Shown here: positions 43,936 through 55,376 of the stretch, one piece after another
Layout of the letters: the number at the start of each line of letters is the position of its first letter
Position numbering within the stretch: position 1 is the stretch's first letter
Source of the DNA: Theobroma cacao
Taxonomy: Eukaryota > Streptophyta > Magnoliopsida > Malvales > Malvaceae
DNA length: 64,000 bases
NCBI RefSeq assembly: GCF_000208745.1
Contig: NC_030853.1
Location: forward strand, 5,700,189 to 5,764,188
Direction: 5' to 3'
Program-made: the position numbers and the translations under genes
The notes under the pieces: model-generated
The model's input: the letters and a program-made list of their open reading frames with translations, nothing else
What the model was told of the DNA's origin: nothing
The model's database searches: none

Positions 43936-45109
43936 TGTTGGCTCCATTAGTTTTTTATGATAATAAAATATTCTCATTCATTTGTGACCAATATTTCTAC
44001 TTGAGTGTGCAGGACAAGAATTGTATGCTAATGATAAATAAATTATTTCAAGGGACATATCAAAAAGTATATGAATAAGAAACCACAACTAATCAACAAA
44101 ACATAAGCTCCTTCATTGAATAATGAAGGGTTAGTTAGCTAAAATTCAAATCAAAAGTTAGCAGACTCAAGAGTTTTGAGAAACAGAGAAGACTTAGTTG
44201 ATCAAGAAGTGGGTTAGTCGACTAAGAAGCTGCTGCCAAAAATTTGGACTTCAAGATAGAATCAATTTAATCAACTAAGAAGGAAGTTAGTCGACTAAGT
44301 GTTCACTGCCAGAAGTAGAGAGTAGAAGACAGAAGCAACTTAGTCGACTAAGATATCAGTTAGTCGACTAAAAGCATTCTGCTAGAAAATTTGAATTATG
44401 CATTAGAAGACAGATTAATGGCAAGAACTACTACCAAACTATTTCTAACGATCAAAAACTGTCTAACTCACATCAGAGCTAATCTTCCAAGTATAAAAGG
44501 GACTTCCAATGGCTAGAAAAGTAGATTGAAGGCTTCCAAGTCCAAAAGAGCTCAAAAACTAGAATATACTCTATGCTCATTTACTGCACTCAACTCTTAT
44601 CTTTGTAAATGTGATCTGCACTTCACTTTGTACCACTTAAATCAACCTTGTGATCATATCATAGGTACACTCTTATCACTTCTCTCCTTGTATTCTTAGA
44701 GTGAGCGGGTCACTCTAAGGGATTGACTCAAGCCAGGATTGATTGATTGAGCATAGGTTCTAACTTAGCCTTGAAAAGTTAGGTGTTGGGTTTTAGTTGA
44801 TCCTAGTAAAAACTATTGTAAAAGGTTTTGGCTAAGCCTAGTAAAAGCCATTGTAAAAGCTTGGTGAATTTCACCGTTCATAGTGGATTGTTTTGGAAAA
44901 TCCTTGGTTGAACATCAAGGTAGTGGATGTAGGTCTTGGACGGAACCACTATAAATTCTGGTGTGATTGTCTACTCTATTTTTAGTTTTTTTTATTCATC
45001 TTTAAATCTCTCTTTTATCTTGCATTTGTCCCAAATTAGAAGTTAATTCTTGTAAAAGCCAAAAAGTGCTATTCCATCCCCCCTCTAGAACATTTACTTG
45101 AGACCAACA
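43936..45109 (+). mobile_element. Copia-type solo LTR (family G) in the integrase of chromovirus C
   Basis: Ends TGTTGGCTCC ... GAGACCAACA form TGTTGG/CCAACA inverted repeats. Flanks are CAGGT (43931-43935) and TAGGT (45110-45114), a 5-bp duplication with one C/T change. Length 1174 bp. The phrase CTATTCCATCCCCCCTCTAG near the right end (45069-45088) is typical of the 3' end of plus-strand plant copia LTRs. A cluster of TTAGTCGACTAAG palindromes lies at 44193-44373. No interior sequence. Confidence 0.85.
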
Positions 45110-45960
45110 TAGGTTGGCAGCAAATTGTTGCACTACTAAAATAGGGTTGCTATTGGCCTCATATGTGACAGGATGTGATGGATTTTACAAAAACATGCCT
45201 CATTTTCCAATAGGACAAAGTAGACAGACAAAGACAGATGAGAATGCTCGAACCTCTACCAATGCTGACAAAACCCTGGGATAATATTTCTTTAGACTTT
45301 ATTGTAGGACTTCCTAAAGTGGGAGATATGATAGCAAACTTGGTAGTGGTGGATTGATTTTCTAAGTATACGATGTTCATTCCAGTACCGAAGTTTGGCT
45401 TCGCAGAAGAAACAACTCACATGATTTTTAAATATGTGGTAAAATATTAGGATGTTCCAAAAAGCATCAGCAACAATGATCCAAGGTTTACCGATTTTTT
45501 CTAGAAAAAGTTGTTTAAGCTATTAGGGTCAAAACTCAGCATATCTTCTAGTTATCACCCACAAACAGATGGTCAGATAGAACGCTTCAATGGGTTATTG
45601 GAAGAATATCTACAACACTTTGTAAAGGTGAACAAAAAAAAAATTAGCTTAACCTACTAGATCTGGCTCAACTATGTTTCAACTCATAAAAGAGCTCAAC
45701 CACTAATAGAACCCTTTTCAAGGTCATCATTGGATAACAAATTAGACTTCCTCAAACCTTAGTGGAATCATATACCAGGAAAAGTCCACGGGCGTTTAAC
45801 TTTGCTAAGGAGTGGAGGCAAAACATTGAAATTGTTAGAGCTTATTTAGAGAAAGCCTCTAACCGAATGAAGAAGTGGGTAGATAGAGGTCGAAGGGAGC
45901 AACACTTTAAGGTGGGAGACTTGGTGCTAGTAAAGTTGGTACCTCAACAACTTTGATTCC
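45110..45960 (+). pseudogene. Integrase core of chromovirus C
   Basis: WQQIVALLK, stop, GCYWPHM, then TCLIFQ, a damaged zinc site. The first catalytic Asp is in SLDFIVGLPKVGDMIANLVV. The second is lost: the family SDRDPRF appears as SNNDPRF near 45468-45488, Asp to Asn. The Glu remains in YHPQTDGQIERFNG. The C-terminal part reads RKSPRAFNFAKEWRQNIEIV, ASNRMKKWVDRGRREQHF and KVGDLVLVKLVPQQL (45762-45956), then a stop. It cannot be active. Confidence 0.75.
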
Positions 45961-46357
45961 TAAAGAAGAGAGATTAAAGACTAGTACAAAAATATGAAGG
46001 TCCTATATCAATGGTAGCCAAGGTGGGGAGGACTTCTTACAGAATTGATCCACCCAAGTGGATAAAGGTACACCTTGTGTTTCACATTAACAATCTAAAG
46101 TCGTTCCATGCAGATCTAGCAGTAGCCAAGTCACAAGAGCCACCATCAGCACCAAGCCACCATCATAACTTCAAGTAGAGGAGATTTTGGCAAGGAGGAG
46201 GACGATAATTAATCAACGACGAACACAGAAGTATCTGGTGAAATGAGAAGGTTTGGTGCCAGATGAGATCACTTGGGAGAAGAAGTTGACTTTCATGCCT
46301 TCCAGTAAAAGATTGAAGAATTCCAAGCCAACCAATCAATAAGGACATCAACAGATT
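45961..46357 (+). pseudogene. GPY/F-like tail and chromodomain of chromovirus C
   Basis: After a TGA at about 45954, the sequence continues with LVQKYEGPISMVAKVGRTSY, RIDPPKWIKVHLVFHINNLK and FHADL. A chromodomain follows at about 46185-46280: EILARRRTIINQRRTQKYLV, a stop where Trp is expected, EGLVPDEITWEKK. Chromodomains at this position read repressive histone marks and bias insertion to heterochromatin. The stop is a TGA at about 46240. Confidence 0.7.
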
Positions 46358-46370
46358 GAGTGGGGGAGGA
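46358..46370 (+). other. Polypurine tract of chromovirus C
   Basis: GAGTGGGGGAGGA directly precedes the 3' LTR, the expected plus-strand primer. Confidence 0.85.
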
Positions 46371-46947
46371 TGTCATGAGCCAACCTTGTATTGGACCATG
46401 ATATAGTAGAGTTACCTATGAGATTTACTCTTTTGTACTTGTAATTGAAATATCTCTCTTTCAAATAATGTAAGGGCTAGTTGTGACACCTCTTAAAATA
46501 CTTGTTAAGTCTTTAGGGGGAAAGACCCTTTAAGAAAAAATGTCCTCATTTCAAGCATTGTAATGGTTATTGGTAAAATACTTATAAAAACTCGTAAACT
46601 CTTTATAAGGGGTGAGCAATCAGTGAATTATTGGGCTGCCTCACTAGTAAAGGTATGTTTGTAGTGAATCATCTAAGGCTGCCCTTATGACCGGACGATG
46701 GCTTGTCTTAGTCCCTTTGTAATTAATTTCATATTAATAAAACATTTTTCCTTGTTAGGGCACAGTGGTTGCATATATGGCATTCGATATGCCTTTTGAT
46801 TTTTATACCAATTCTCTTAGTTTGATTTGTTGCTATTATTGATGTTTGATAAGATATAACTGAGTATTGGCTGACTTGCATTGAAGTATCTACTCAAGTC
46901 TCGCACGGACTATCGCATACGTAGGCGAACGAGTGTAGCTTATGACA
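46371..46947 (+). mobile_element. 3' LTR of chromovirus C
   Basis: TGTCATGAGCC ... GCTTATGACA, 577 bp, with a perfect 6-bp terminal inverted repeat (TGTCAT/ATGACA), followed by CAAGG. It matches 37528-38103. Confidence 0.9.
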
Positions 46948-46952
46948 CAAGG

Positions 46953-48750
46953 CATTGAGGTTAAGAGTTAATCAATGGGTAGTTGTAAGGTACTTATCAC
47001 TTTCTCTGACTTTGAGATGATGAATGCTTTGATTGATAGTTACCTTAATTGCTTTAAACCATGGCTTAACAACTTGGTTGCATATAATTGCAATGTCGCG
47101 CAATAGAAATGTTTTGTTAGGTGAGATTAAATGAAATTATGTTGCAAATATGGCATCTTAATTTAGTTCAAGCTTTGAGGGATAGGTGGGGTGAATTTGT
47201 GAAAATGGATGCTAGTACAATAGCATTAAATAAATTGGATTATGAGAAAATATTAGTTAAAGTAAGATCAGTGAGTTACATTCTAACCTATACCACTTTA
47301 TGTGTGGGTGAGACCATGTTTACAATTCGAGTGACTGTGATGGAGGTGTTGTTAGCATTGGAATTAGATAGTACATGGTTGCCAGAAAATGAGCTATTGA
47401 GAAAGGGGTTGATTCTCCTTGAGCATAAGGCATGTTTGGATGAAAAGATGTAGTTTTTCTCTAACTAGTTATTCAACCAAAATATAAATTCAAAAACAAA
47501 AAAATGATAGAGTTGAAAAGAGTCTTGAAAGGGCCAAATGTAAAGTTAATTGATCTGTTGTTGATAATGGTAGAAAACAGACTGTGATTTTGCTAAAAAA
47601 ATACTTTTTTCTAGATTAGCAAAAGATCTATAAAAGCAGTATGTTTTGAATTTTGAATTTGAGCAATTATTATCTCAAAGGGATAGGGAGGTAAAGCTTT
47701 GCCCAAAAATAGATGGCCCTATCCAAGTTAAGTCAAATTTAATGTAAGATATTAAAGAAAGTATGGCAGTTTTAACAGATGCGACTGTCGAGAATAGTAA
47801 CTCTTTAAAGAAGGAGATGAATGAAATTAATTCATGACTGAACCAAAGGGTTCCATGTCGGGCTAGTTTAATAAGAAATGATAATTGCCTATTAACATGT
47901 AAGGACTAAGAGGAGATTGTGTGTGGAAACCTATTTTTGTAGAAAATAGTCTACTGGATGTGAGTCCATTAAATATAAAATTTGATGAGCTACAAGATAA
48001 TGAGGTTTTCGATAAAGACTTTCAAACGATCATTCCTTCCTTGACTAGTAGAGAGGAAGTTGATATTTTATCTCAAAAGTGATGTCTAGATGAACATTTT
48101 TAATATGATGAGGATATTGACATGTTTGTGACTGACAAGGTAAATTGGGAATGTAATAAAAGAGCAAATTTACAACTTACATTATTTACGGAAGAGAAAA
48201 TGTATGATGGGGATGCTAAGGTTGTTGGTAGTGTGGATGAGGTTACTACTGTGAATAAACCAAAAGAAAGACCTCGCGATAAGAAAGGAAGCAATAAAGG
48301 TAAAAACAAATAAGCAGCATGCAAAGGTGATCATATTTTGTGGAGCATCAAATTCTCCAAGAATTTAACTAATGACTTGAATTGGGAGTTAGAGCAATAT
48401 TGTTCATTCAATAATAATACAGTTGCAAAATGTGATCATTGACCAGATGCAATTGATCAATCCAATTCTGCTCATAATGTGGCAAAAAATTATGGAATAT
48501 TTGGTAGAGAGTTGGAATGGAAATGGGGGTAAATATAAAAGAGTTCATTGAAACTATAACTCGCCTAGAACAGAAGAAAATAAGAGGTGTTAGGAGCGTG
48601 TGAAAAAAGGAAATGGAAAAAGACTTATATTTATGATAGAGCCTTGGTTGTTTAAAGAATTTTAATTGGATAAGAGTCAAAAATAATAAGTCACAAGTTC
48701 CATGATAATTGTAATGGGGTAATACTTGCAATTCATAAGATAAAAGAACA
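46953..48750 (+). pseudogene. LINE ORF1-like RRM/DUF4283 remnant, part 2
   Basis: It continues directly from 37527 across the chromovirus: GSCKVLITFSDFEMMNALID, SYLNCFKPWLNNLVAYNCN, a stop, then (47121-47453) VRLNEIMLQIWHLNLVQALR, DRWGEFVKMDASTIALNKLD and YEKILVKVRSVSYI. The order 'V..F.....M......FKPW', then 'R...I.L..W....R...G.FV..D..T.....DYARILV' is the DUF4283-like central part of plant LINE ORF1 proteins. Beyond 47460 only scattered fragments with many stops remain (for example 48122-48313, Lys-rich and acidic). No endonuclease or RT motif is seen, so the LINE is incomplete or the protein was of the non-LINE kind. Confidence 0.5.
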
Positions 48751-49592
48751 TTTTAAATACATGGTAGAAAATTAAATTATGGATTGTTGTTTGACTAGGA
48801 CTATTTTGCCTCAATGATGGAGTTGAATTTTAAATCCAATTGTAAAGCTCTTAGGTGGTGGGATTAAATTGGATGTAAATTTGAAAAAGAGCTCTAATGA
48901 GATGACGAGGTTTACTTTTTTGGATTGCTGCTAGAGTCTTAGTGTTGTGCAATTTAAATCTTGGTGGAGTTTGTGTAAGTGATAGAGGTTTTCTACATTG
49001 TGTAGATTCCATATTAAATTGGGATACTAGCTTGGTCAGATTAAATTAATTTGGACAATGTCTTTGGGTTGGTAAGCTTTTAGAAGAGCTAGTTCGTAGA
49101 TTGAGTTGGAGTTGGAATCGCATTTAGAGCTCTATGTTAGTTTAAAATTTAATGTCCTAGAGTTTGAGATTCATTAAGACTTCAATTATGAGATATGGAC
49201 TTAACTGATAGGATTTAAATATTTTATAAGTGCTGATTGGGAGTCCTAAAACTCACGGTGACATGTTAACATGATTATTTTTAGCAATGTATGGGTCCCA
49301 TTGAGTGATTAATGCTTTAAAATTGTTGTCTAATTTCATACTTGACTTTAGTGCAAGAGTTTGCTAGCTAGATTCAGACATTAAGTGAAGTATGATTTAG
49401 TTCTTTGAACATTTGAGCTGTGCAAAATTTATACTTTGAACATCCATTAATGTTGTTCAATTTGATGATTAGTTTGGACATATTTTTCTCTTTCCAAGGG
49501 GCACTGTGAGTTTATGACATAATTTAATCCCAAACATCTCTAAATTCAAGGTTTAGGAGTTTGGGTGTTTTGCTTTTTTTTTCTGTCATTTT
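48751..49592. other. Unassigned AT-rich DNA between the LINE-like remnant and LTR E
   Basis: No ORF, motif or repeat structure that I recognise. It may be the decayed downstream part of the LINE-like sequence. Confidence 0.4.
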
Positions 49593-51046
49593 TGTTAGAT
49601 GAGAAGCTTGTAACACAATAACCAAGAGAGTGGTGAATTGGTTTTCAATTAAAAATTTCACCTTTCTTTCAAAATCAGTTAAAGATTAGAACTATAAACA
49701 TCAAAATAGAAAACCAGTGCAAGAAATGAAAAATAAAGCATATTAAGTTTAAAGGGAAGAGAGAAAGAACTCAGCCATGATTTTTATAAAGGTTTGACCA
49801 GACAATGCCTATATCCTCTCTCTCTATATAAGAAAAAGTTTGAATCCAGTAAAGACATTGCCTTTTTCAACTAGGTTCAAGTATAATCTTTGTAACCAAG
49901 TGCTTTTTGAGGATCAAGTACAACTTATCAACAAGTCACTACCTTTTCAAGGTTAAAAGCATAACCTATCTACCATTTCCAATGGATGTATAACCAATCT
50001 TACTTTTTCAAGGCTTAAGTGTAACCTATGTACCTTTTCAAGGAGGTATAACCTATCAACAGTGGATTACAAGGATTTGTGCCTCTAGATAAGCTGAACA
50101 ACAGATTTGGTGTCCAAGAGAATGAAGCGAAGATCAAAGAATGTAAGCTCGAAATTGCTTCTCTATTTGTGAGAGAGTTTTGTAAAGTGAGAAAGGTGTA
50201 AACTTAAGAATGAAAGCTCTTATCTCTACTTTGAAGTAAAGATCTTTTCTCTTTTCTTTTTAAGTTCTTGTTTTTATTTTGGAATGAAGTTCTTGAAGGT
50301 ATTTATAGCTTCACTCAAATTCTGCCCATTAGAGAGAAAACAAATTCAAAATTTCAAATGCTGAGGCCACTTGAGTCAAGTCTATCAGTCTTCAAGAATC
50401 GATCATTGCCCATTTAACAAGTCAATTCTTTTGTACCTTGGGACATTCTGTTTCCAATGAATTAATCTTTCCATTCTCCATAAGTCGATTCTTCTTGTTT
50501 TAACTTTGAACCTAGTGCTCTTTATTTTCCAAGAATTGATCGTTCCTCTATTGAGTAGTTGTTTCTTCTTTTCTTGCTTTAAGTCCGTAACATTCTGTTT
50601 TGCAAGAATTGACTTTTCTCCTTCTCCAAAGTCGATTCTTCTTTCCCTTTAAGCACCACTTTGAAATTTCAAATAGAGGTTTTCCTACTCAAAATCTCTC
50701 ATTTTGGCTTCTTCAACAAGGTTCCATCTTTTCTTCATTTTGTTGCAAGGAATCGATCAATGGAACATGAGAAGTCAATTCTTTCTATTCAGCACCTTGC
50801 AAAAAAAAAAAAGTCATTCTATTCATCATTTCTTCTTTGTGTTTCTACCTTTTCAAGAATCGATCTATTTCTCCTTCAGATGTTGATTCTCGCAATCCAG
50901 TAGTTTGTTGCTTCTTCAAAATCGATGGTTCCTTTGCTAGAAAGTTGATTCTTTCCTGTTACAGTGAATAAATATTGCTTTCTGTTTAACAGGAATCGAG
51001 ACTTCACTTTTCAGAAGTCGATTCTTTTTTATTGGAACTTGTTTCT

Positions 51047-54000
51047 TGTAACACCTTTAATTTTTTTTATGATAAATATGTATGATGGTTAAGCCAATAG
51101 ATAGGCTAATTTCAACCTTAAGAGGTTGATATATATGAGTTTATGTGTTAATGAGACTAAAGATATGCTTATGTCCACAGAGGATGATTATGTGATGTAT
51201 GAGCATGTGAAAGCTCCCTATGATGTTGTGCATATGTTTGGCAGATGAATGATATAATGCATTTTTTGGCACTTAGGTGAATTTGATGTTTAGCCAACTA
51301 TACTAAGTTATGATAAATACTCTGAGACACAGTGCATGATTGAGAATTTGAGTTATGTAATGAGTATATGCATTGATTATTGGGTAAATTTTGATGAATT
51401 TAGATAGAAATATGAGTTGAAAAGGAAATAGAAATTGGAAATCTGAGCTAGAAATCTCTAAGTGTTGGAAAAATGTATTCTGGATAAGCAGTATCGATAC
51501 ATGTGCTTCATGTATCGATACATTAAAGACAAGAAGAACATAAGAGGGGTATTTTGGGAAATATGTATAGATACATTACCACATTTATCGATAAATTTGA
51601 ATAACACAACAGTGAATGCGATTTCTATTGATACATTGTCCAAATGTATCAATAGATTTGAATGGGGAAGTATTTTACGTAATTTCTATCGATGCATTAT
51701 CCAAATGTATCAATAGATTTGAAAAGGGAAACATTTTGAATGAATTCTATCAATACATTGTCCAAATGTATCAATAGATTTGAAGAAGGAAACATTCGAG
51801 ATGAATTCTATCGATACATTCTGCAAATGTATTGATAGATTTTAGGTAGAAAGTATTTTGTGGGATTTGTATCAATACATTGCCTCGTGTTTTACTAGAT
51901 TTAAGGGTAACTCATGAAAAATATATTAACTACATTGCCAAATGTATTGACACATGCATGTGGATTAGGAAAAAATAAAAGGCATTAGGCAATCCATCCA
52001 TTGCCAAAACAAGCCAAAAACACCCTCTCACGCCCCTTTCTCAAAACCTTCATCCATCATTCAAATTTTAGAGTATCGAAAAGTGATTTTGAGCATAAGA
52101 AATCATTGTAGAGGTAAATTTAAAGCTTTTGACTGATTGTTTTTTTATTTAAATAGTTTAATAATGAGAAATCCATGTTTCAGCTTTGGTGATTATTTAA
52201 AGTTGGAAATTGCCAAAATTTTGGGTTTAGAAGTGAGCCAAATTAGCAACTAAGGTAAGATTAAACTATTTGTGAATGAATTATGAGGATTTTAAATAGT
52301 TGATGTGAACAGTTAGAATTTATGTTAGTTGAAAAGCTGGAAATGCTCTAAAAGCCAGGATTTGGTTTAGAAATAATGTATAATTGCATGAATATCAATG
52401 ATTATGCAATTACTAAATGTTAGATTGTAATAAGAGTGGAAATTCTGCCCATTCAAGCTAGTGTGGTAAATTATTAAACTAAAGCTAAAGCATGAGTGAA
52501 CACCAGGCATCGAATTAAGCTACGGGAGTGCGTAATTATCATTGTGAGTAAGGCTTTATGTTTAAAATGCCTTTGGTGCATTACGCATAATGTTATATGT
52601 TGCCATGGTATAATAAATTGCTATGCATGCTTAGATGAGTATGCCTAGGCTAATATATTGATTCTGCATGCTAAATTTCGTATATGCTATGTTATTAAGA
52701 AGTATGAGTTGTTAGATACTTTGATGTATTTGTGCCTAGATGAGTCTGCCTAGGACAATACATTATTAATGCGTAGTAATATTCATATATGTGGTGTTGT
52801 GAGCCATGTGGTGGCATTGAAATTGAAAATAAATTGTTCATTGACATGGAAATATTATGAGTAATTGTAAATAATTACTAAATTGTTCAATCGTTGAATA
52901 ATTATGAGGCAAGAATTCCTAATTATGTGATGTATTTAAGTGTATAAGGGTAGAGAGTCAGATTAAACGATGTAGGTTATGACTAATGAGTCATAGAGGC
53001 ATTAATGGCCATAAGTGATTGTGTTCCGCTCGAAGGGTAATTGTAAATGTTGATTTGATATTTAAAACTGAGTGGTGTTTACCCCCCTTATGACCATGTG
53101 TATGTATGCAAGGATGGTGGTAAGTAAGGGTCGTAGTTTAGTCCCGTCTATGATTCCCTCTTGCATTGCTTGATACCATTTATTAGGAGATTACTCCGGA
53201 TGATGATTATGTAATGATGCCACTAGTCAAGACTACTCTAGGTGATGATTATGTTTATGATGCCATCCGTTGGGAGATTACTCCAGATGATGATTACATT
53301 GATGATACCATTTGTCGAAAGATTACTCCAGATGATGACTTGACCTTTCGCCAGTTGATACGACATCGCACGTGATTAATTCCATCGGTCGACCACCCAA
53401 CACGAATTGATAATGTCTAGGGGAAAAACACTCATTAATTCTGAAGCTTATTTGATCATGGATTAAGGTAAGCCCTAAATTATAATGCTCAACTTGGAGA
53501 CATAGACTTGATAAATCATAAAAAATGAGTACACTGTTGAGTTGTAATTCTAGAAAGGTAAGATTTAATATGATGTGCACATAGGATATTAGTATGATCC
53601 TCATACTTTTAATATGGGAGATATTTTATGAATAGCCATGTAGGGTTTGTTATATGTGTCTTTTCTACAGGTTTATAATATATTTTATTATGCTATGTTA
53701 ACATCCCCATCTCACTGAGTGTTAGATGACTCACCCCATTTGTGTACCATGTGCAGATAAGTGATGCCACTAATTTATATGTGGCCTAGCATCGTTGTTT
53801 GCATGGATGAATTTTGGCATCTGGCAAGTCTTCCACCCAATAGTTTACTCCACTAAGTCCAACCACACTAGCCTTGCCATTTTGAACTTTAAGTTTAGTA
53901 AATGTTGTATTCGGATGTTGTAGGCACTACGTTCCATGTGTTATTATGATGTAAAAAGGGTTGTATGATATGAACCTGATGATTAGCCTTCGTGTGGCCT

Positions 54001-54137
54001 TATGAACCTTTTAATGTAATGAGTTATGATATGAAATGAATTATATTTTGCTTATGATACCACGGATTGTACATGGAATAGATGAATCTTCAGGCTTCCT
54101 CGAGTCTCGTAGGCTCATCCAATATTGGATCGTGACA
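51047..54137 (+). mobile_element. Family-D solo LTR (D1)
   Basis: TGTAACACCTTTAAT ... ATTGGATCGTGACA, 3091 bp, flanked by TTTCT (51042-51046) and TTTTT (54138-54142), one C/T difference. It is colinear with D2 at 55377-58495 (GCCTAGGC blocks, TTAGATGACTCA near the end). It contains TATCGATACAT hairpins (51491-51850) and a 54-bp tandem repeat (53180-53345). No coding capacity. The GTGACA end resembles chromovirus LTRs. Confidence 0.8.
53180..53345 (+). repeat. About four tandem ~54-bp units in LTR D1
   Basis: Units share GATTACTCCAGATGATGATT followed by a variable ATGCCATCCGTTGGGA-like part. D2 has only one or two recognisable units at the corresponding place (57390-57420). Confidence 0.75.
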
Positions 54138-54294
54138 TTTTTAAAGCATTTAAATGATTTTATCTTTCACAAATACCTTTAAAACATCTAGGGGTATGTT
54201 GTTTCATATTAAAGACATTTTCATTCAGTTCCAAAACATATTTAGATCATTAAATTTTATCATTTCAAAACTAGATTCAATTTTAAAGCTAACA

Positions 54295-55376
54295 ATGTCC
54301 CTCTTTTTGATAAAACAAAATTAAAAGCTAAACTTGCTAGAAACTCCCCTTAATTTTGTGCTTACCTTTCAAGACATTTAGAGGAATTTCCAAAAGCACA
54401 TTTAGAAAAATATTAAGCACAATCAAAAGCACATTTAGAAATTTCCAGCATGTCCACACAATAAAGCATAGCAAATTTACTCATACTTCTCCCCTTTTTG
54501 TTATATCAAAAAGAGTGTGAGAATAGAGCACACAATTTCAAAGCTTAAGAGGACATAAGATCATCATTGGCATAATTAAACAAAATACTAGAAGGAAAAA
54601 GATGATCAACCAAAATGAAAAGTTCTTCATTAACCACCAATTCAAGTACACAGTATCATAGCATGTGTAAAAAATAACTCATCATATCAGAGCATGCAAA
54701 CAGTGATGCATATGATGTATAAATGCACATGGTATATACAGGTTTTTGGAGATAAAGGCTATAGATTTGGTGAATAGGGTAGTAATTTGATTTTTGGTGA
54801 TGAGGGTGGTGAGCTTTTGACTTGTGCATTTATCTCTACCTGATCTTTAGGAATCTACAATTATCTTCTTGAAAGTTTTTCCATCCCTTTGTAAGCTTGA
54901 TGATTTCTTCATTGATGACTTTGAAAGAATGCCTAAAATGATAGAACATGTTCTCAAAATCATAAATGCATTTTTATATCATTTCGTTAAGCTTTAGATT
55001 GATTTCATCAAGCTTTATCATAGCATCTCTTCCTTACTTGTGCAGCCTATCACACAAATTTTGATATGTAATGTCACCAACTATGTTTGGTGGAATTGAA
55101 GGTTGTACGATAGGTGTTTGAAATGCAATATTTGACATTTCCTCTGTTGTCCTCTTTTTGGTGGTTGAAGCTCCTTATTGTTCACTTTTCTTTATTTAGT
55201 GATTGCTAATAGCATTAAACTCAATTTTCATTCTAGCAATGGATGCTTTTTCAAGATACTTAATCTTGTCCTACATCATAGGCTTGTCAATGGAAGTGTC
55301 TATCTCCCATTTGTCAAGCATTTCAAAAATGGTCATCCCATAAACTAGATTATTTCTTCCTCTTTTGGCCAGAACT
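54295..55376 (-). pseudogene. Family-E internal region, part 2 (env-like/unknown ORF, broken)
   Basis: Minus-strand reading shows, from 55376 leftward, RNNLVYGMTIFEMLDKWEID, IEFNAISNH, TTKKRTTEEMSN, PNIVGDITYQNLCDRLHK and MFYHFRHSFKVINEEIIKLT down to about 54840. The first phrase resembles the LPYGMLLTRIF motif in plant retroelement ORFs of unknown function; the end looks like a helical or coiled-coil tail. It continues 58496-58894 across LTR D2. 54310-54840 is non-coding and AT-rich, as expected between such an ORF and the 3' LTR of SIRE-type elements. No copia pol is left in the window. Confidence 0.4.

Larger units (their letters stand above)
37528..46947 (+). mobile_element. Ty3/gypsy chromovirus (family C), heavily decayed, TSD CAAGG
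   Basis: CAAGG at 37523-37527 and 46948-46952 flanks an element with LTRs of ~577 bp, an initiator tRNA-Met primer site, gag, protease-like, RT, RNase H, integrase, chromodomain and polypurine tract in gypsy order. It carries two later solo-LTR insertions (40055-42571 and 43936-45109). Every domain has stops or frameshifts, and several catalytic positions are altered. The chromodomain near 46185-46280 supports chromovirus assignment. Confidence 0.88.
49593..54294 (-). mobile_element. 3' LTR of a SIRE/Maximus-like copia element (family E), interrupted by LTR D1
   Basis: TGTTAG at 49593-49598 and CTAACA at 54289-54294 form perfect 6-bp terminal inverted repeats. On the minus strand a purine tract AAAAAGAGGGACAT (about 54295-54308 in complement) directly precedes TGTTAG, as expected for a 3' LTR of this lineage, so the element is minus-strand and its interior lies to the right. 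Without the inserted D1 LTR (51047-54137) the LTR is about 1.6 kb. It contains repeated inverted pairs of AAGAATCGA and TCGATTCTT words (50390-51030). Confidence 0.65.
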
